A stretch of DNA of 64,000 bases, taken from contig NZ_CP014578.1 of NCBI RefSeq assembly GCF_001634365.1, positions 806,001 to 870,000 on the forward strand. Direction: 5' to 3'. The stretch comes from Paraburkholderia phytofirmans OLGA172 (GTDB lineage Bacteria; Pseudomonadota; Gammaproteobacteria; Burkholderiales; Burkholderiaceae). Under the pieces are notes generated by a model. The model did no database searches and was not told the DNA's origin. It saw only the letters and a program-made list of their open reading frames with translations. Positions 18,666 through 28,528 of the stretch are shown here, in pieces. Both the position numbers and the translations under genes were made by a program. Every line of letters starts with the position of its first letter. Position 1 is the first letter of the stretch.

Positions 18666-19667
18666 TTGAGCGTGCAAAAGATACTGATCGTGAGGGTGTC
18701 GTCATTGGGCGACGTCGTTCACAACATGCCGGTGATCGCCGACATCCAACGCCGCCATCCCGAAGCCCAGATCGACTGGCTCGTCGAAGAAAGCTTCGTA
18801 GGGCTCGTGGAGCTCGTCAGCGGCGTGCGGCGGGCGATTCCCGTGTCGCTGCGGCGCTGGCGCAAGCGCATCCTTTCGGTCGACACCTGGCGCGAGATCG
18901 GCGCGTTTCGCCGCGCGCTCGCCGCCGAGAACTACGACCTCGTGATCGACTGCCAGGGGCTCATCAAGACGGCGTGGGTCGCGAGCATGGCGCGTGGACC
19001 GCTGGTCGGCCTTGCGAACCGTACCGACGGCGCGGGATTCGAATGGCCGGTGCGCTTCTTCTACAAAAAGCGGGTACCGATCGAGCCGCGCACCCATGTG
19101 GTCGAGCGTACCCGCCAACTGGTGGCCGCGGCGCTGAACGACCCGCAGCCGCAGCCCACCGACGATATCGACTTCGGCATTGACACCGGGCGCGCGGCGC
19201 TGGCTTTGTCGGGGGCGAATCTGAATCTGCCGGTGCCTTACGTGGTGTTCGTGCACGCCACCTCGCGCGCCGACAAGCAGTGGCCCGATACCGCGTGGAT
19301 CGAACTCGGTCAGTCTCTGGTGCGGCGCGGCGCGTCGATCGTGCTGCCGTGGGGCAGCGAGGACGAGCGCGTCACCAGCGAGCGTCTGGCGAAGGAATTC
19401 GGCGGTGCGGCTATCGTGCCGCCCAGGCTGTCATTGCCGGCGGTGGTCGGCCTGATCGAAGGCGCCGCCGCGACAGTCGGCGTTGACACAGGTCTGGTTC
19501 ACATTGCGGCGGCGCTGAAGCGGCCGACAGTCGAGTTGTACAATTTCGCCACCGCGTGGCGTACTGGCGGCTACTGGTCGCCGAACGTCGTCAACCTCGG
19601 CACAGCCGGCAAGCCGCCCACGCTGCAAGAAGTCAAATCCGCGCTGGCAGGTTTCGGCCTGCTCTAA
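18666..19667 (+). CDS. waaC: ADP-heptose:LPS heptosyltransferase I
   Basis: A 333-residue GT9 protein. The start 'KILIVRVSSLGDVVHNMPVI' is diagnostic of heptosyltransferases, 'ENYDLVIDCQGLIKTAWVAS' follows, and the C-terminal donor site has 'VVFVHATSRADKQWP' and 'TVGVDTGLVHIAAAL'. It adds the first L-glycero-D-manno-heptose to Kdo in the inner LPS core, in the cytoplasm. The start is TTG 18666 or GTG 18672; no ATG is available. It opens the core cluster waaC-kdoO-waaA. Confidence 0.93.
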   Translation: MSVQKILIVRVSSLGDVVHNMPVIADIQRRHPEAQIDWLVEESFVGLVELVSGVRRAIPVSLRRWRKRILSVDTWREIGAFRRALAAENYDLVIDCQGLIKTAWVASMARGPLVGLANRTDGAGFEWPVRFFYKKRVPIEPRTHVVERTRQLVAAALNDPQPQPTDDIDFGIDTGRAALALSGANLNLPVPYVVFVHATSRADKQWPDTAWIELGQSLVRRGASIVLPWGSEDERVTSERLAKEFGGAAIVPPRLSLPAVVGLIEGAAATVGVDTGLVHIAAALKRPTVELYNFATAWRTGGYWSPNVVNLGTAGKPPTLQEVKSALAGFGLL

Positions 19668-19728
19668 TGTCGTAACGCTGTAATGCGGGGTGCTTCGCCT
19701 CACGCTCCATCCGTTTTCAAGGGCGACC

Positions 19729-20613
19729 ATGAACGAAACCCAGATCATCGAAGTAGCGAACGCAGACTGGCACGGACGCAACCTGTCCGTGCCACGCGAG
19801 ATGCTGCTGGCCGGCGTCGAACGCGGCAAGGTGCTGTATTTCCCGAACCTGCGCTTTGCGATCGAAGGCGGCGAACAGGCGTTGCTCGATCCCAAACTGG
19901 CCGATCCGAGCCGCAAGAACATCAGTCTTGAGCCGAACGGCGGCGCCTTGCACGGCGTGGCTGGCGATGCGGTCACGCAATCGGCGGTGCGCGCGTTGAT
20001 CGCGCGCTATCAGACCAATGCGCGCACGCTCGTCGATGGGCTGTTCCCCGAATACAACAGCAAGTTGCGCGTCGCGCCGACGAGCCTGCGGCTGCATGAG
20101 GTGCAAGGGCGCGAGACGTCCTGGCGTAAAGACGATAGCCGTTTGCACGTCGATGCCTTTCCGTCGCGGCCGAATTACGGCGAGCGCATTCTGCGCGTGT
20201 TCACCAACGTCAATCCGCATGGCGCACCGCGCGTGTGGCGCGTCGGCGAACCGTTCGAGGATATGGCCAAACGCTTCCTGCCGCGCATCAAGCCGCAGAT
20301 GCCGGGCTCGGCGTGGCTGCTGAACCTGCTGCACGTCACCAAATCGCCGCGCAGCGAATACGACCATCTGATGCTGAATCTGCACGACAGCATGAAGGCC
20401 GATCTCAACTATCAGAAGTCGAGTCCGCAGGAGACCATGCCGTTTCCGCCGGGCAGCGTGTGGGTGTGTTTCTCCGATCAGACTTCGCATGCGGTGATGT
20501 CCGGCCAGTTCATGCTGGAGCAGACCTTCTTCCTGCCGGTCAAGGCGATGGCGCAGCCGGACTGCGCACCGCTCGGCATTCTCGAGCGCCTGAAGGGCAG
20601 GGCGCTGGTTTGA
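19729..20613 (+). CDS. kdoO: Kdo 3-hydroxylase, Fe(II)/2-oxoglutarate-dependent
   Basis: The start ATG 19729 is chosen because homologues begin near it; the frame is open a little further upstream. The 294-residue protein has the double-stranded beta-helix metal triad H140-x-D142 (HVDAFPSRP) and H254 (TSHAVMSG), with an Arg/Lys-rich C-terminus for 2-oxoglutarate. KdoO turns Kdo into D-glycero-D-talo-oct-2-ulosonic acid in the LPS inner core of Burkholderia and Yersinia. The position between waaC and waaA, which acts on the same sugar, strongly supports this. The assignment rests on motif and context. Confidence 0.85.
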   Translation: MNETQIIEVANADWHGRNLSVPREMLLAGVERGKVLYFPNLRFAIEGGEQALLDPKLADPSRKNISLEPNGGALHGVAGDAVTQSAVRALIARYQTNARTLVDGLFPEYNSKLRVAPTSLRLHEVQGRETSWRKDDSRLHVDAFPSRPNYGERILRVFTNVNPHGAPRVWRVGEPFEDMAKRFLPRIKPQMPGSAWLLNLLHVTKSPRSEYDHLMLNLHDSMKADLNYQKSSPQETMPFPPGSVWVCFSDQTSHAVMSGQFMLEQTFFLPVKAMAQPDCAPLGILERLKGRALV

Positions 20614-20689
20614 GCGCCGCTGTCTGTTTCGATCGCGCTGTGAAACTCGCGCTTGCATTCGGATTCGCGCCCGGATGTGCGGAGTCCCG

Positions 20690-22006
20690 ATGCTGAGGGC
20701 GATTTATAACGCGCTCTGGTGGATCGTCGCGCCGCTTGCCGTGCTGCGTTTGCTGATCCGTTCGCGCAAGGAGCGCGGCTATCGCGAGCATATTGCCGAG
20801 CGTTTCGGTTACTCCCGTGGCCGGTTGCCGGAAGACAATGCGCCGCTGATCTGGGTGCATGCGGTGTCGGTGGGCGAGACGCGTGCCGCGCAACCCCTGA
20901 TCGACGCGCTGATGAAAGCGCGTCCTGACGCACGCATTCTTTTGACGCATATGACGCCGAGTGGCCGTGCCACCGGCGAGCAGATTTTCGGCGACCGTGT
21001 GTTGCGCAGCTATCTGCCATACGACATGCCGCACGTGGTGCGGCGGTTTTTGCGGGCGTGGCGGCCGTCGCTCGGTCTCGTGATGGAAACCGAAGTGTGG
21101 CCGACACTGATCGACGAATGCCGTCGCGCGGACGTGCCGCTCGTGCTGACCAATGCGCGGATGTCGGCACGCTCGTACAAGCGCGCGGCCAAGTTCGGCC
21201 ATGCGACCAAGGACGTGTTCGGCGGATTTGCGCGGGTGCTGGCGCAGAGTCCGTCGGATGCGGAGCGGCTCACTGCACTCGGTGCGCGTAACGTCGCGGT
21301 ACTCGGTAATCTGAAGTTCGATATGAGCACGCCGCCGGAACTGGCAGCGCGTGGTCATGCGTGGCGTGCGGCGATCGGCACGCGGCCGGTGTGGGTCGCG
21401 GCGAGTACGCGCGAAGGCGAAGAGGAGCTGGTGCTGCAGGCGTTCGCGGCGCTTGGTATCGATGATGCGTTGCTGATTCTGGTGCCGCGTCATCCGCAAC
21501 GGTTTAACGAAGTGGCGGCGTTGGTCGAGACGGCGGGTTTGCGGCTTGCGCGGCGTTCGACCTGGGCGCCGAGCGCGGCGGTAGCGTCGGCTGCTGCTGC
21601 AACTGCAGGCGGCGGTGTGCCTGCTTTGCCTTCTGACGTCAACGTGCTGCTCGGTGATTCGATGGGTGAGTTGGGCGCTTACTATGCCGCCTCGGATCTC
21701 GCGTTTATCGGCGGGAGTTTGCTGCCGCTGGGCGGGCAGAATCTGATTGAAGCCTGTGCGGTCGGTGTGCCGGTGCTGATCGGGCCGCATGTGTTCAACT
21801 TTACGCAAGCCACGGCGGATGCGGTCGCGGCGGGTGCGGCGGTGCAGGTGCAAGATCCGGCTGATCTGGCGCGGGCGTTGCGCGAGCTGTTCGGCGACAA
21901 GGCAAGGCGGCTGGCGATGGGCGGCGCGGCTTCGGCGTTTGCCGCGCGCCATCGCGGCGCAACGGCACGGACTGTTGATGTGTTGATGGCGGTGTTGCCG
22001 GAGTAG
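20690..22006 (+). CDS. waaA: Kdo transferase
   Basis: The start ATG 20690 has GGAG five bases upstream, better than the ATG at 20675. The 438-residue protein has an N-terminal membrane anchor ('ALWWIVAPLAVLRLLI'), the 'HAVSVGETRAAQPLI' and 'METEVWPTLI' motifs of GT30, and 'GSLLPLGGQNLIEACAVGVPVLIGPH' in the donor domain. WaaA joins Kdo to lipid IVA at the cytoplasmic side of the inner membrane. A poly-Ala/Gly insert at about residues 300-313 is a small oddity. A terminator follows the stop. Confidence 0.95.
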   Translation: MLRAIYNALWWIVAPLAVLRLLIRSRKERGYREHIAERFGYSRGRLPEDNAPLIWVHAVSVGETRAAQPLIDALMKARPDARILLTHMTPSGRATGEQIFGDRVLRSYLPYDMPHVVRRFLRAWRPSLGLVMETEVWPTLIDECRRADVPLVLTNARMSARSYKRAAKFGHATKDVFGGFARVLAQSPSDAERLTALGARNVAVLGNLKFDMSTPPELAARGHAWRAAIGTRPVWVAASTREGEEELVLQAFAALGIDDALLILVPRHPQRFNEVAALVETAGLRLARRSTWAPSAAVASAAAATAGGGVPALPSDVNVLLGDSMGELGAYYAASDLAFIGGSLLPLGGQNLIEACAVGVPVLIGPHVFNFTQATADAVAAGAAVQVQDPADLARALRELFGDKARRLAMGGAASAFAARHRGATARTVDVLMAVLPE

Positions 22007-22022
22007 TCACAGCGTAGTCATT

Positions 22023-22047
22023 CAAGCGCCGCGAATTGCGGCGCTTG
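22023..22047 (+). terminator. Terminator after waaA
   Basis: CAAGCGCCGC and GCGGCGCTTG form a perfect 10-bp stem with a 5-base loop (GAATT), followed by a short pyrimidine run (TCTTAT). It lies 17 bases past the waaA stop. Confidence 0.7.
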
Positions 22048-22144
22048 TCTTATCGGTTTGTGCGCCAATAAATCATATATTCTGCGAACATCGGGCGTGC
22101 GCATTGACCACCTTCTGATTCGAACCGCATTTTCCACTGCTGCC

Positions 22145-22894
22145 ATGACGCTCTTTACTGACCTCGGTTTTCAATGGGATCGCGCCGCGATCCCGCAAGA
22201 CTTGCCGACCCATTCGATTAAACGGGTGTGTTTTCGCTTTCATCGGATGCTGCCGGAATTCGTGTGGGATGCGAGCGTGCTCGAAGGTAATCCGTTCACG
22301 TTTCCTGAGGTAAAGACCCTGCTCGACGGCGTAACGGTTGGCGGGCGGAAAGTTTCTGATCAGGAGCAGATTCTGAACTTGGCGGAGAGTTCGAAACATC
22401 TACTGGCGATCGTGCAGAACGGCAGATTTGCGCTCGACAAAACAACGTTTTGCGACCTGCACCGCCTTGTTGCGCGTAATGAGGCGCTCGAGTGGGGCGT
22501 GTTCCGTGGGGAAGGCGAGGAAACGCGATACATGCCCGACGAAGCGTTGGGGGAGGCGGGGCGACATACCCCGCTGCCGACCTTGCCCGGTGCCCCTGAA
22601 CTCAACCAGGTTTTTGCCGCGGGCACACACGCACTGACCGATCAGGTTTCCAACGCCTTCGAGAGAGCTTGCGCTTTCTTCCTGTTCGGCGCATTGCAGC
22701 AATTCTTCTTCGACGGCAACAAGCGCACGTCGCGCTTCATGATGAATGGTGTGTTGATGTCGAACGGTATCGACGCGATCAGCGTGCCAGCGCAGCGCGC
22801 GGGCGACTTCAACGAGAAGATGGTGCGCTTCTATCTATCGAAAGATGGATCCGAAATGATGGCATTCCTGCTTGAATGCCATCCGGGCGAGTAA
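22145..22894 (+). CDS. Fic-domain protein with altered active site (His to Gln)
   Basis: The 249-residue reading from ATG 22145 fits a Fic protein; an earlier GTG at 22058 is possible. It has 'CDLHRLVARNEALEWGVFRG' as in the Fic core helix and beta-flap, and the core motif Q186-F-F-F-D-G-N-K-R194. The canonical motif is H-x-F-x-[DE]-G-N, so the catalytic His is Gln here (codon CAA at 22700-22702) while all other motif residues are kept. An ASVLEGN stretch at 43-49 resembles the inhibitory helix motif. Canonical family members transfer AMP from ATP onto protein side chains. This one may be inactive or use another chemistry. It ends four bases before the convergent ureG. Confidence 0.85.
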   Translation: MTLFTDLGFQWDRAAIPQDLPTHSIKRVCFRFHRMLPEFVWDASVLEGNPFTFPEVKTLLDGVTVGGRKVSDQEQILNLAESSKHLLAIVQNGRFALDKTTFCDLHRLVARNEALEWGVFRGEGEETRYMPDEALGEAGRHTPLPTLPGAPELNQVFAAGTHALTDQVSNAFERACAFFLFGALQQFFFDGNKRTSRFMMNGVLMSNGIDAISVPAQRAGDFNEKMVRFYLSKDGSEMMAFLLECHPGE

Positions 22895-22898
22895 GGTC

Positions 22899-23552
22899 TC
22901 AGACCTTCAACAACCCCTTCTTCTCGATAAATTTCACCACCACATCCAGTCCGTCGAGCGCCTTCAGATTGCACATCACGAAGGGCCGCTCGCCGCGCAT
23001 CTTCTTCGCGTCGGAAGCCATCACCTCCAGATTCGCGCCGACCATCGGCGCGAGATCGGTCTTGTTGATCACCAGCAGATCCGATTTCGTAATACCCGGG
23101 CCACCTTTGCGCGGAATCTTCTCGCCGCCGGCCACGTCGATCACATAGATCGTCAGGTCCGACAGTTCCGGACTGAATGTCGCCGCGAGGTTATCGCCGC
23201 CCGATTCAATGAACACGATGTCCGCATCGGGAAAGCGCGTCAGCATGCGGTCGACGGCTTCGAGATTGATCGATGCGTCTTCACGAATCGCCGTGTGCGG
23301 GCAGCCGCCCGTTTCGACGCCCATGATCCGTTCGGCGGGCAATGCGCCTGCCACTGTCAACAGACGCTGGTCCTCCTTCGTATAGATGTCGTTGGTGATC
23401 GCGACGAGGTCGTACTGTTCGCGCATCGCCTTGCAGAGCATTTCGAGCAGCGTGGTCTTGCCCGAGCCGACCGGGCCGCCGACGCCCACGCGCAGCGGCG
23501 GCAGTTTTTTCGTGCGGACAGGCGGTTGAGTGGGGTGGTGAGGTGCGTTCAT
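22899..23552 (-). CDS. ureG: Urease accessory GTPase
   Basis: A 217-residue SIMIBI GTPase. The P-loop [10 protein letters not shown] is at residues 25-34, followed by 'TNDIYTKED', the nickel-binding CPH motif in '[12 protein letters not shown]' and 'VINKTDLAP' for guanine. UreG delivers nickel to urease with UreE, UreF and UreD. It is the last gene of the urease operon, 11 bases after ureF. Its stop nearly meets the Fic gene stop. Confidence 0.97.
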   Translation of the reverse strand: MNAPHHPTQPPVRTKKLPPLRVGVGGPVGSGKTTLLEMLCKAMREQYDLVAITNDIYTKEDQRLLTVAGALPAERIMGVETGGCPHTAIREDASINLEAVDRMLTRFPDADIVFIESGGDNLAATFSPELSDLTIYVIDVAGGEKIPRKGGPGITKSDLLVINKTDLAPMVGANLEVMASDAKKMRGERPFVMCNLKALDGLDVVVKFIEKKGLLKV

Positions 23553-23563
23553 GATGGGTTAAT

Positions 23564-24244
23564 TTATGAGCGGAACAGCCGCGAATACTGCGACTCGTGA
23601 CGCGCCGACAGAATGCCCAATTGCGGCGCGAAGGTGTTGATGTTGTCGGGAGAAGTGGCCAATGCTCGTGTGACGGCAGCGTCGATCGGCTCACGCAACG
23701 CGACGATGATGCGCTGGCCCGCGAGTTGGCCGAGCGGCACCGCCTTCAATGCGGCGGCGGTCTGGTTTTCCACCCAGCTGAATGCGTAGGCGGCGAGCGC
23801 GGCGTCAGGTGCTGCATTGTGTGCGAAAGCGGCGAAGGCGAAAGCCGTGGGTTGGGCCAGCGGCTTGAGCGACGCCAGCGTCGTGCGCCGTTCGGCGTCG
23901 CCCCATTCCAGCGAGACGCACAACTGTCTCAGCGACCAGCCCATCTGTTCCGTCTCGCGTCTTAGTTCCGCGGACTCCCGGCTTGCTAGGAATTCGCTGT
24001 TCGCTTCCTTTAAGCCGTCTGCGTCGTGCGCACGCCAGCGTTCCATCTGATGCGCGAGAAACGGCAGCTCGCCACGCGCGAGCACATCGGTTAAACCGCT
24101 CGCGATCCAATCGCGTGCGGAATCTGCGTCGGTGATGAGTTGCGCTTCGATCGCCGCTTCGAGACCCTGCGAGTAGCTGAACGCGCCGATCGGTAGTGCC
24201 GGCGACGCGAGATGCAGTAGCGCCGTGAGTTCAGCGATGCGCAT
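23564..24244 (-). CDS. ureF: Urease accessory protein UreF
   Basis: The start ATG 24244 ([25 protein letters not shown]) matches the family start; the frame stays open upstream through ureE but that extension is ureE in another frame. The 226-residue all-helical protein has the conserved '[12 protein letters not shown]' and '[29 protein letters not shown]' tail. UreF forms the UreD-F-G complex that controls GTP-dependent nickel loading. It overlaps the end of ureE by 14 bases. Confidence 0.95.
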   Translation of the reverse strand: MRIAELTALLHLASPALPIGAFSYSQGLEAAIEAQLITDADSARDWIASGLTDVLARGELPFLAHQMERWRAHDADGLKEANSEFLASRESAELRRETEQMGWSLRQLCVSLEWGDAERRTTLASLKPLAQPTAFAFAAFAHNAAPDAALAAYAFSWVENQTAAALKAVPLGQLAGQRIIVALREPIDAAVTRALATSPDNINTFAPQLGILSARHESQYSRLFRS

Positions 24245-24923
24245 GGTGGTGATGATGCCCGTGGCCGCACGATTCGTCGTGGACGTGATCGTCGTCTTTG
24301 TGATCGTGCGAATGCTCATGGCCGTGGTCATGCTCTTGCGAGTGACCGTGCGCGTGACTATGACCTTGTTCGTGTGGGTGGCCATGGCCATGCGAATGCT
24401 CATGCCCATGATGCTCGCCGAACACCTGCTGCGCGAGGGCATAGTCTTCTGCGAAGGTCTCGTCATGACCATGCTTGTGACCGCCGCCGTACGCGCCGGA
24501 TTCCGGCTGGAACGGCATCGACACCTGATCCACGCTTGCGCCGATGCGCTTCAGCATATCGGCCAGCACCGGATCGTATTCAAGCTTCAGGTAATCCGCG
24601 CCGACTTCAACCGGCGTGTGACGATTGCCGAGGTGGTACGCGGCGCGCGTCAACGTCAACGCGTCTTTCGCGCGGACCACCAGCACCGCTTCGGGCGCGG
24701 CGACTACGCGCACGAGACCTCCATCATCGGCGACCAGAACATCGCCGTCGCGCAGCACAGTGCCGCGCGGCAGCAGCAGCGCGACTTCTTCGCCGTTGTC
24801 GAGCGTTGCTGCAAGACGGCTCTTGCGACGGTCATCAAAAGCGAGCGTCAAGGTCGGCGCGCGCTTCACCAGCACAGGTGCCAGTTTCAGATGCGGCGCA
24901 ATCAGTTTGTCGATAGTGCGCAT
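24231..24923 (-). CDS. ureE: Urease nickel chaperone UreE with long His-rich tail
   Basis: The 230-residue protein has the two UreE domains in its first ~145 residues ('[14 protein letters not shown]' region replaced here by '[15 protein letters not shown]', then '[13 protein letters not shown]'). The remaining ~80 residues are mostly His, Asp, Glu and Gly in HGHxH patterns, a nickel-storing tail longer than in many homologues. UreE brings nickel to UreG. The gene starts three bases after the ureC stop, so it is translationally close to ureC. Confidence 0.95.
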   Translation of the reverse strand: MRTIDKLIAPHLKLAPVLVKRAPTLTLAFDDRRKSRLAATLDNGEEVALLLPRGTVLRDGDVLVADDGGLVRVVAAPEAVLVVRAKDALTLTRAAYHLGNRHTPVEVGADYLKLEYDPVLADMLKRIGASVDQVSMPFQPESGAYGGGHKHGHDETFAEDYALAQQVFGEHHGHEHSHGHGHPHEQGHSHAHGHSQEHDHGHEHSHDHKDDDHVHDESCGHGHHHHHAHR

Positions 24924-24926
24924 GGT

Positions 24927-26633
24927 TTAGAACAGAAAGTAGCGTTGCGCCATCGGCAGCACGGTTGCTGGTTCGCAAGTCAGCAACTGACCGTCTGCGA
25001 TGACCTGATACGTTTCCGGATCGACGCTGATCGCCGGACGCCACGCGTTGTGAATCATGTCGGCCTTCGAGATGTTGCGGCAGTTCTTTACAGCAACGAT
25101 ACGCTTGTTCAGGCCATAGCGTTCGCCGACGCCCGCATCGGCGGCCATCTGCGAAACGAAGGTCAGGGAAGTGCGTCCCAGCGCCCCGCCACGCGTCGCG
25201 AACATCTCGCGATAGTGGACCGGCTGCGGCGTCGGAATCGACGCATTCGGGTCACCCATCTGCGCCATCGCGATCATGCCGCCCTTCAGGATCAGCGACG
25301 GCTTGATGCCGAAAAACGCTGGCTCCCAGAACACCAGGTCGGCCCACTTGCCGGGTTCGATCGAGCCGACTTCATGCGAAATGCCGTGCGTGATGGCCGG
25401 ATTGATCGTGTACTTGGCGACGTAACGTTTCGCGCGGAAATTGTCGTGCCGTGCGTTGTCTTCAGGCAGCGCGCCGCGTTGCACTTTCATCTTGTGCGCG
25501 GTCTGCCACGTGCGGATGATGACCTCGCCCACGCGCCCCATTGCCTGCGAATCCGACGACAGCATCGACAACGCACCGAGGTCGTGCAGGATATCTTCGG
25601 CGGCGATGGTCTCGCGACGAATGCGCGACTCGGCAAACGCGATATCTTCCGCAATCGACGGGTCGAGGTGGTGGCACACCATCAGCATGTCCAGATGCTC
25701 TTCGAGCGTGTTGACGGTGTACGGGCGCGTCGGATTGGTCGACGAGGGCAGCACGTTCGCTTCGCCGCAGACCTTGATGATGTCCGGTGCGTGGCCGCCG
25801 CCTGCGCCTTCCGTGTGATACGTGTGGATCGTGCGGCCCTTGAACGCGGCCACGGTCGCTTCGACAAAACCCGCTTCGTTCAATGTATCCGTGTGGATCG
25901 CGACCTGCGTGTCGGTATCGTCGGCGACGGAAAGACAGTTGTCGATGGCGGCAGGCGTCGTGCCCCAGTCTTCGTGCAGCTTCAAGCCAATCGCACCTGC
26001 GGCGATCTGTTCAAGCGCCGGTTGCGGCTGGCTCACATTGCCTTTGCCGAGGAAACCGAGATTCATCGGATAACCATCCGCCGCTTGCAGCATGCGTTCG
26101 AGATGCCACGGACCCGGCGTGCAAGTCGTCGCGTTCGTACCCGTTGCCGGGCCCGTACCGCCGCCGAGCATCGTCGTCACGCCGCTCGCGAGTGCTTCTT
26201 CGATCTGCTGCGGGCTGATGAAATGAATGTGCGTATCGATGCCGCCCGCCGTCACGATCAGGCCTTCGCCCGCGATCACTTCGGTGGACGCGCCGATCGC
26301 GATCGTCACATTTGGCTGGATGTCGGGATTGCCGGCTTTGCCGATCGCGGCGATGCGGCCGTTCTTGATGCCGATGTCGGCCTTGACGATGCCCCAGTGA
26401 TCGAGAATCACCGCATTCGTCACGACCGTATCGACCACGTCGGCATGCACGCGTTGCGACTGGCCCATGCCGTCGCGAATCACTTTGCCGCCGCCGAATT
26501 TCACTTCTTCGCCGTACGTCGTGAAGTCGCGTTCGACTTCGATCAGCAGCTCGGTGTCGGCGAGGCGCACGCGATCGCCGGTGGTGGGGCCGAACATTTC
26601 CGCGTATGCGCGGCGGCCAATGCGTAATGTCAT
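24927..26633 (-). CDS. ureC: Urease subunit alpha
   Basis: The 568-residue catalytic subunit is full length. It has the metal-binding 'GGIDTHIHF', the carbamylated lysine in 'GLKLHEDWG', '[10 protein letters not shown]', and the mobile flap 'MVCHHLD' with the catalytic His. It hydrolyses urea to ammonia and carbamate using two nickel ions in the cytoplasm. It is part of ureABC with separate beta and gamma subunits, as usual for proteobacteria. Confidence 0.98.
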   Translation of the reverse strand: MTLRIGRRAYAEMFGPTTGDRVRLADTELLIEVERDFTTYGEEVKFGGGKVIRDGMGQSQRVHADVVDTVVTNAVILDHWGIVKADIGIKNGRIAAIGKAGNPDIQPNVTIAIGASTEVIAGEGLIVTAGGIDTHIHFISPQQIEEALASGVTTMLGGGTGPATGTNATTCTPGPWHLERMLQAADGYPMNLGFLGKGNVSQPQPALEQIAAGAIGLKLHEDWGTTPAAIDNCLSVADDTDTQVAIHTDTLNEAGFVEATVAAFKGRTIHTYHTEGAGGGHAPDIIKVCGEANVLPSSTNPTRPYTVNTLEEHLDMLMVCHHLDPSIAEDIAFAESRIRRETIAAEDILHDLGALSMLSSDSQAMGRVGEVIIRTWQTAHKMKVQRGALPEDNARHDNFRAKRYVAKYTINPAITHGISHEVGSIEPGKWADLVFWEPAFFGIKPSLILKGGMIAMAQMGDPNASIPTPQPVHYREMFATRGGALGRTSLTFVSQMAADAGVGERYGLNKRIVAVKNCRNISKADMIHNAWRPAISVDPETYQVIADGQLLTCEPATVLPMAQRYFLF

Positions 26634-26688
26634 GGTGTGGGTCCGGAAATGAGCAGGGTGGTCACATGCAGGCTGTGCGCGTGGCGCA

Positions 26689-26994
26689 TCAGAGCTTGCC
26701 CATCACCTTGCCGTTGAAGCCGTAGACGACACGGTCGCCTGCCAGTTCGACCAGCTCGACGGTGCGTTCCTGGCCGGGCTCGAAGCGCACGGCGGTGCCT
26801 GCCGCGATGTTCAGGCGGAAGCCGCGTGCCGCTTCGCGATCGAACGAGAGCGCTTCGTTCACTTCGTAGAAGTGATAGTGCGAGCCGATCTGCACCGGCC
26901 GGTCGCCGGTATTCGACACGAGCACCGTGACGGTCGCGCGGCCCGCGTTGAGTTCGTGTTCGCCGTCGTCGATGAGGAGTTCGCCGGGAATCAT
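26689..26994 (-). CDS. ureB: Urease subunit beta
   Basis: The 101-residue protein begins '[19 protein letters not shown]' and has '[11 protein letters not shown]' style residues ('[14 protein letters not shown]') and '[17 protein letters not shown]', all standard for UreB. It forms the (alpha beta gamma)3 urease with UreA and UreC. It lies between ureA and ureC, 55 bases before the ureC start. Confidence 0.97.
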   Translation of the reverse strand: MIPGELLIDDGEHELNAGRATVTVLVSNTGDRPVQIGSHYHFYEVNEALSFDREAARGFRLNIAAGTAVRFEPGQERTVELVELAGDRVVYGFNGKVMGKL

Positions 26995-27033
26995 GGGGCT
27001 GCCTTTCGGGGTACGGGTGTACGGGGGTACGGG

Positions 27034-27336
27034 TTACGGGATCGGATGGTGAACGGTGACGAGCTTGGTGCCGTCGGGGAACGTGGCTTCGACCTGGATG
27101 TCGGGGATCATTTCCGGCACGCCTTCCATCACGTCGGCGCGTGTCAGAAGCGTGGTGCCGTAGTGCATGACCTCGGCGACGGTCTTGCCGTCACGGGCCG
27201 CTTCCATCAGCGCGGCGCTGATGAAGGCGACCGCTTCCGGGTAATTCAGTTTGAGGCCGCGAGCGCGGCGCCGTTCGGCGAGCAGCGCGGCGGTGAAGAT
27301 CAGCAGCTTGTCCTTCTCGCGAGGTGTCAGCTTCAT
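27034..27336 (-). CDS. ureA: Urease subunit gamma
   Basis: The 100-residue protein opens '[23 protein letters not shown]' and contains '[21 protein letters not shown]' and '[19 protein letters not shown]'-type residues ('[18 protein letters not shown]'), matching UreA. It is the first structural urease gene after the inserted binding-protein gene. Confidence 0.97.
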   Translation of the reverse strand: MKLTPREKDKLLIFTAALLAERRRARGLKLNYPEAVAFISAALMEAARDGKTVAEVMHYGTTLLTRADVMEGVPEMIPDIQVEATFPDGTKLVTVHHPIP

Positions 27337-27497
27337 CGATTATGTACTTAGGGTTGCGCCTGTCCCGGGGGAGCAGACGACGACAGTGATAGGCGCTGCA
27401 AGTCGTGGACTCATTACGTGCTGCGCACAGGATGAGTCCACGACGAGTGCAATGCCGGATAAGGCAGTCACGGTATCAAGTTTGGCTAACGACGCGC

Positions 27498-28301
27498 TTA
27501 CAGATCGGCCGGCAGCGGCGCGCCGAACCACTTCTTCGACATCGTGTTGAGCGTGCCGTCCTGCTTCGCTTGTGCGATGGCGGCATTCACCTTCTGTTGC
27601 AGGCGTCCTTCGTTCTTGTTCATGCCGACGAAGCACGGCGAATTCTTGATGACGAACTTCGGTTCCGGACGACGCGGCGGATTCTTCGCGAGGATCGCGG
27701 CGGCGACGATGTTGCCAGCGGCGATCAACTGCACCTGACCCGAGAGGAATGCCGCGATGGTCGCGTTGTTATCTTCGAAGCGCTTGATAGTCGCGTTCGG
27801 CGCCATTTGCGAGAGACCGATTTCTTCGAGCGCGCCGCGCGTCGCGCCGACCGTTTTGCCGGTGAGATCGGCGGGGCCGGTGACCTTGATATCGGCGGGA
27901 CCGAATACGCCTTGGTAGTACGGCGCATAGGCCGTCGAAAAATCGATGACCTTGTCGCGTTCAGGCGTTTTGCCGAGCGACGAGATGACCAGATCGACCT
28001 TCCCCGTTTGCAGATACGGGATGCGGTTCGCGCTGTTGACCGGCACGAGTTCGAGCTTCACGTTCATCGACTTCGCGAGCAGGGCGGCGGTATCGATGTC
28101 ATAGCCTTGCGGCTTCATATCAGCGCCGACCGAGCCGAACGGCGGATAGTCTTCCGGCACGGCGACTTTCAGCACACCCGCCTTGGCGATGTTGTCGAGC
28201 GTATCCGCGTGAGCGGCCGGCGCATTGATCGCGAGGATGGGCGAGAGCAACAGTGCGGCGAGCCAGGCGCGACGCGCGGGGCGGAGGGTCGATCGGGTCA
28301 T
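27498..28301 (-). CDS. Periplasmic amino-acid-type ABC binding protein inside the urease operon
   Basis: A 267-residue family 3 solute-binding protein. It has a signal peptide of ~32 residues ending AHA, then 'VLKVAVPEDYPPFGSVGADMKPQGYDIDTAALLAKSMNV', 'GKVDLVISSLGKTPERDKVIDFS' and a C-terminal 'KWFG' element, as in polar amino acid binding proteins (SBP_bac_3). No permease or ATPase for this class is adjacent. It stands between ureD and ureA on the same strand. It could bind an amino acid or a nitrogen compound and share a distant permease; the ligand is unknown. Confidence 0.88.
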   Translation of the reverse strand: MTRSTLRPARRAWLAALLLSPILAINAPAAHADTLDNIAKAGVLKVAVPEDYPPFGSVGADMKPQGYDIDTAALLAKSMNVKLELVPVNSANRIPYLQTGKVDLVISSLGKTPERDKVIDFSTAYAPYYQGVFGPADIKVTGPADLTGKTVGATRGALEEIGLSQMAPNATIKRFEDNNATIAAFLSGQVQLIAAGNIVAAAILAKNPPRRPEPKFVIKNSPCFVGMNKNEGRLQQKVNAAIAQAKQDGTLNTMSKKWFGAPLPADL

Positions 28302-28528
28302 GTTATGTGGGCGGTGGTGGCGAGAAGCGGTCGGCTGCCATCAGGGCGTGGCAGCATCGTGGGGGATTTTGATGCAAGGTATGTGCCATGGCGGTGCAGC
28401 GTGGCTTCGCGGGGCGAAAGACACGATAGTGCACCGACTTGGCGTAGTCGGCCGCGCCAGATTGGTGCTCGCGACGTCTTGCGAAGGTGAAAGGCTTGCT
28501 GCGCTGCCAGGCGTCTATGCTGAGCGAA

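Noticed and set aside
24245..24472. Upstream extension of ureF
   Set aside because: It lies fully inside ureE in another frame; the family start is at 24244.
24225..26627. 800-codon plus-strand frame opposite urease genes
   Set aside because: It is the antisense reading of ureE and ureC in GC-rich DNA, Arg/His-rich with no family features.
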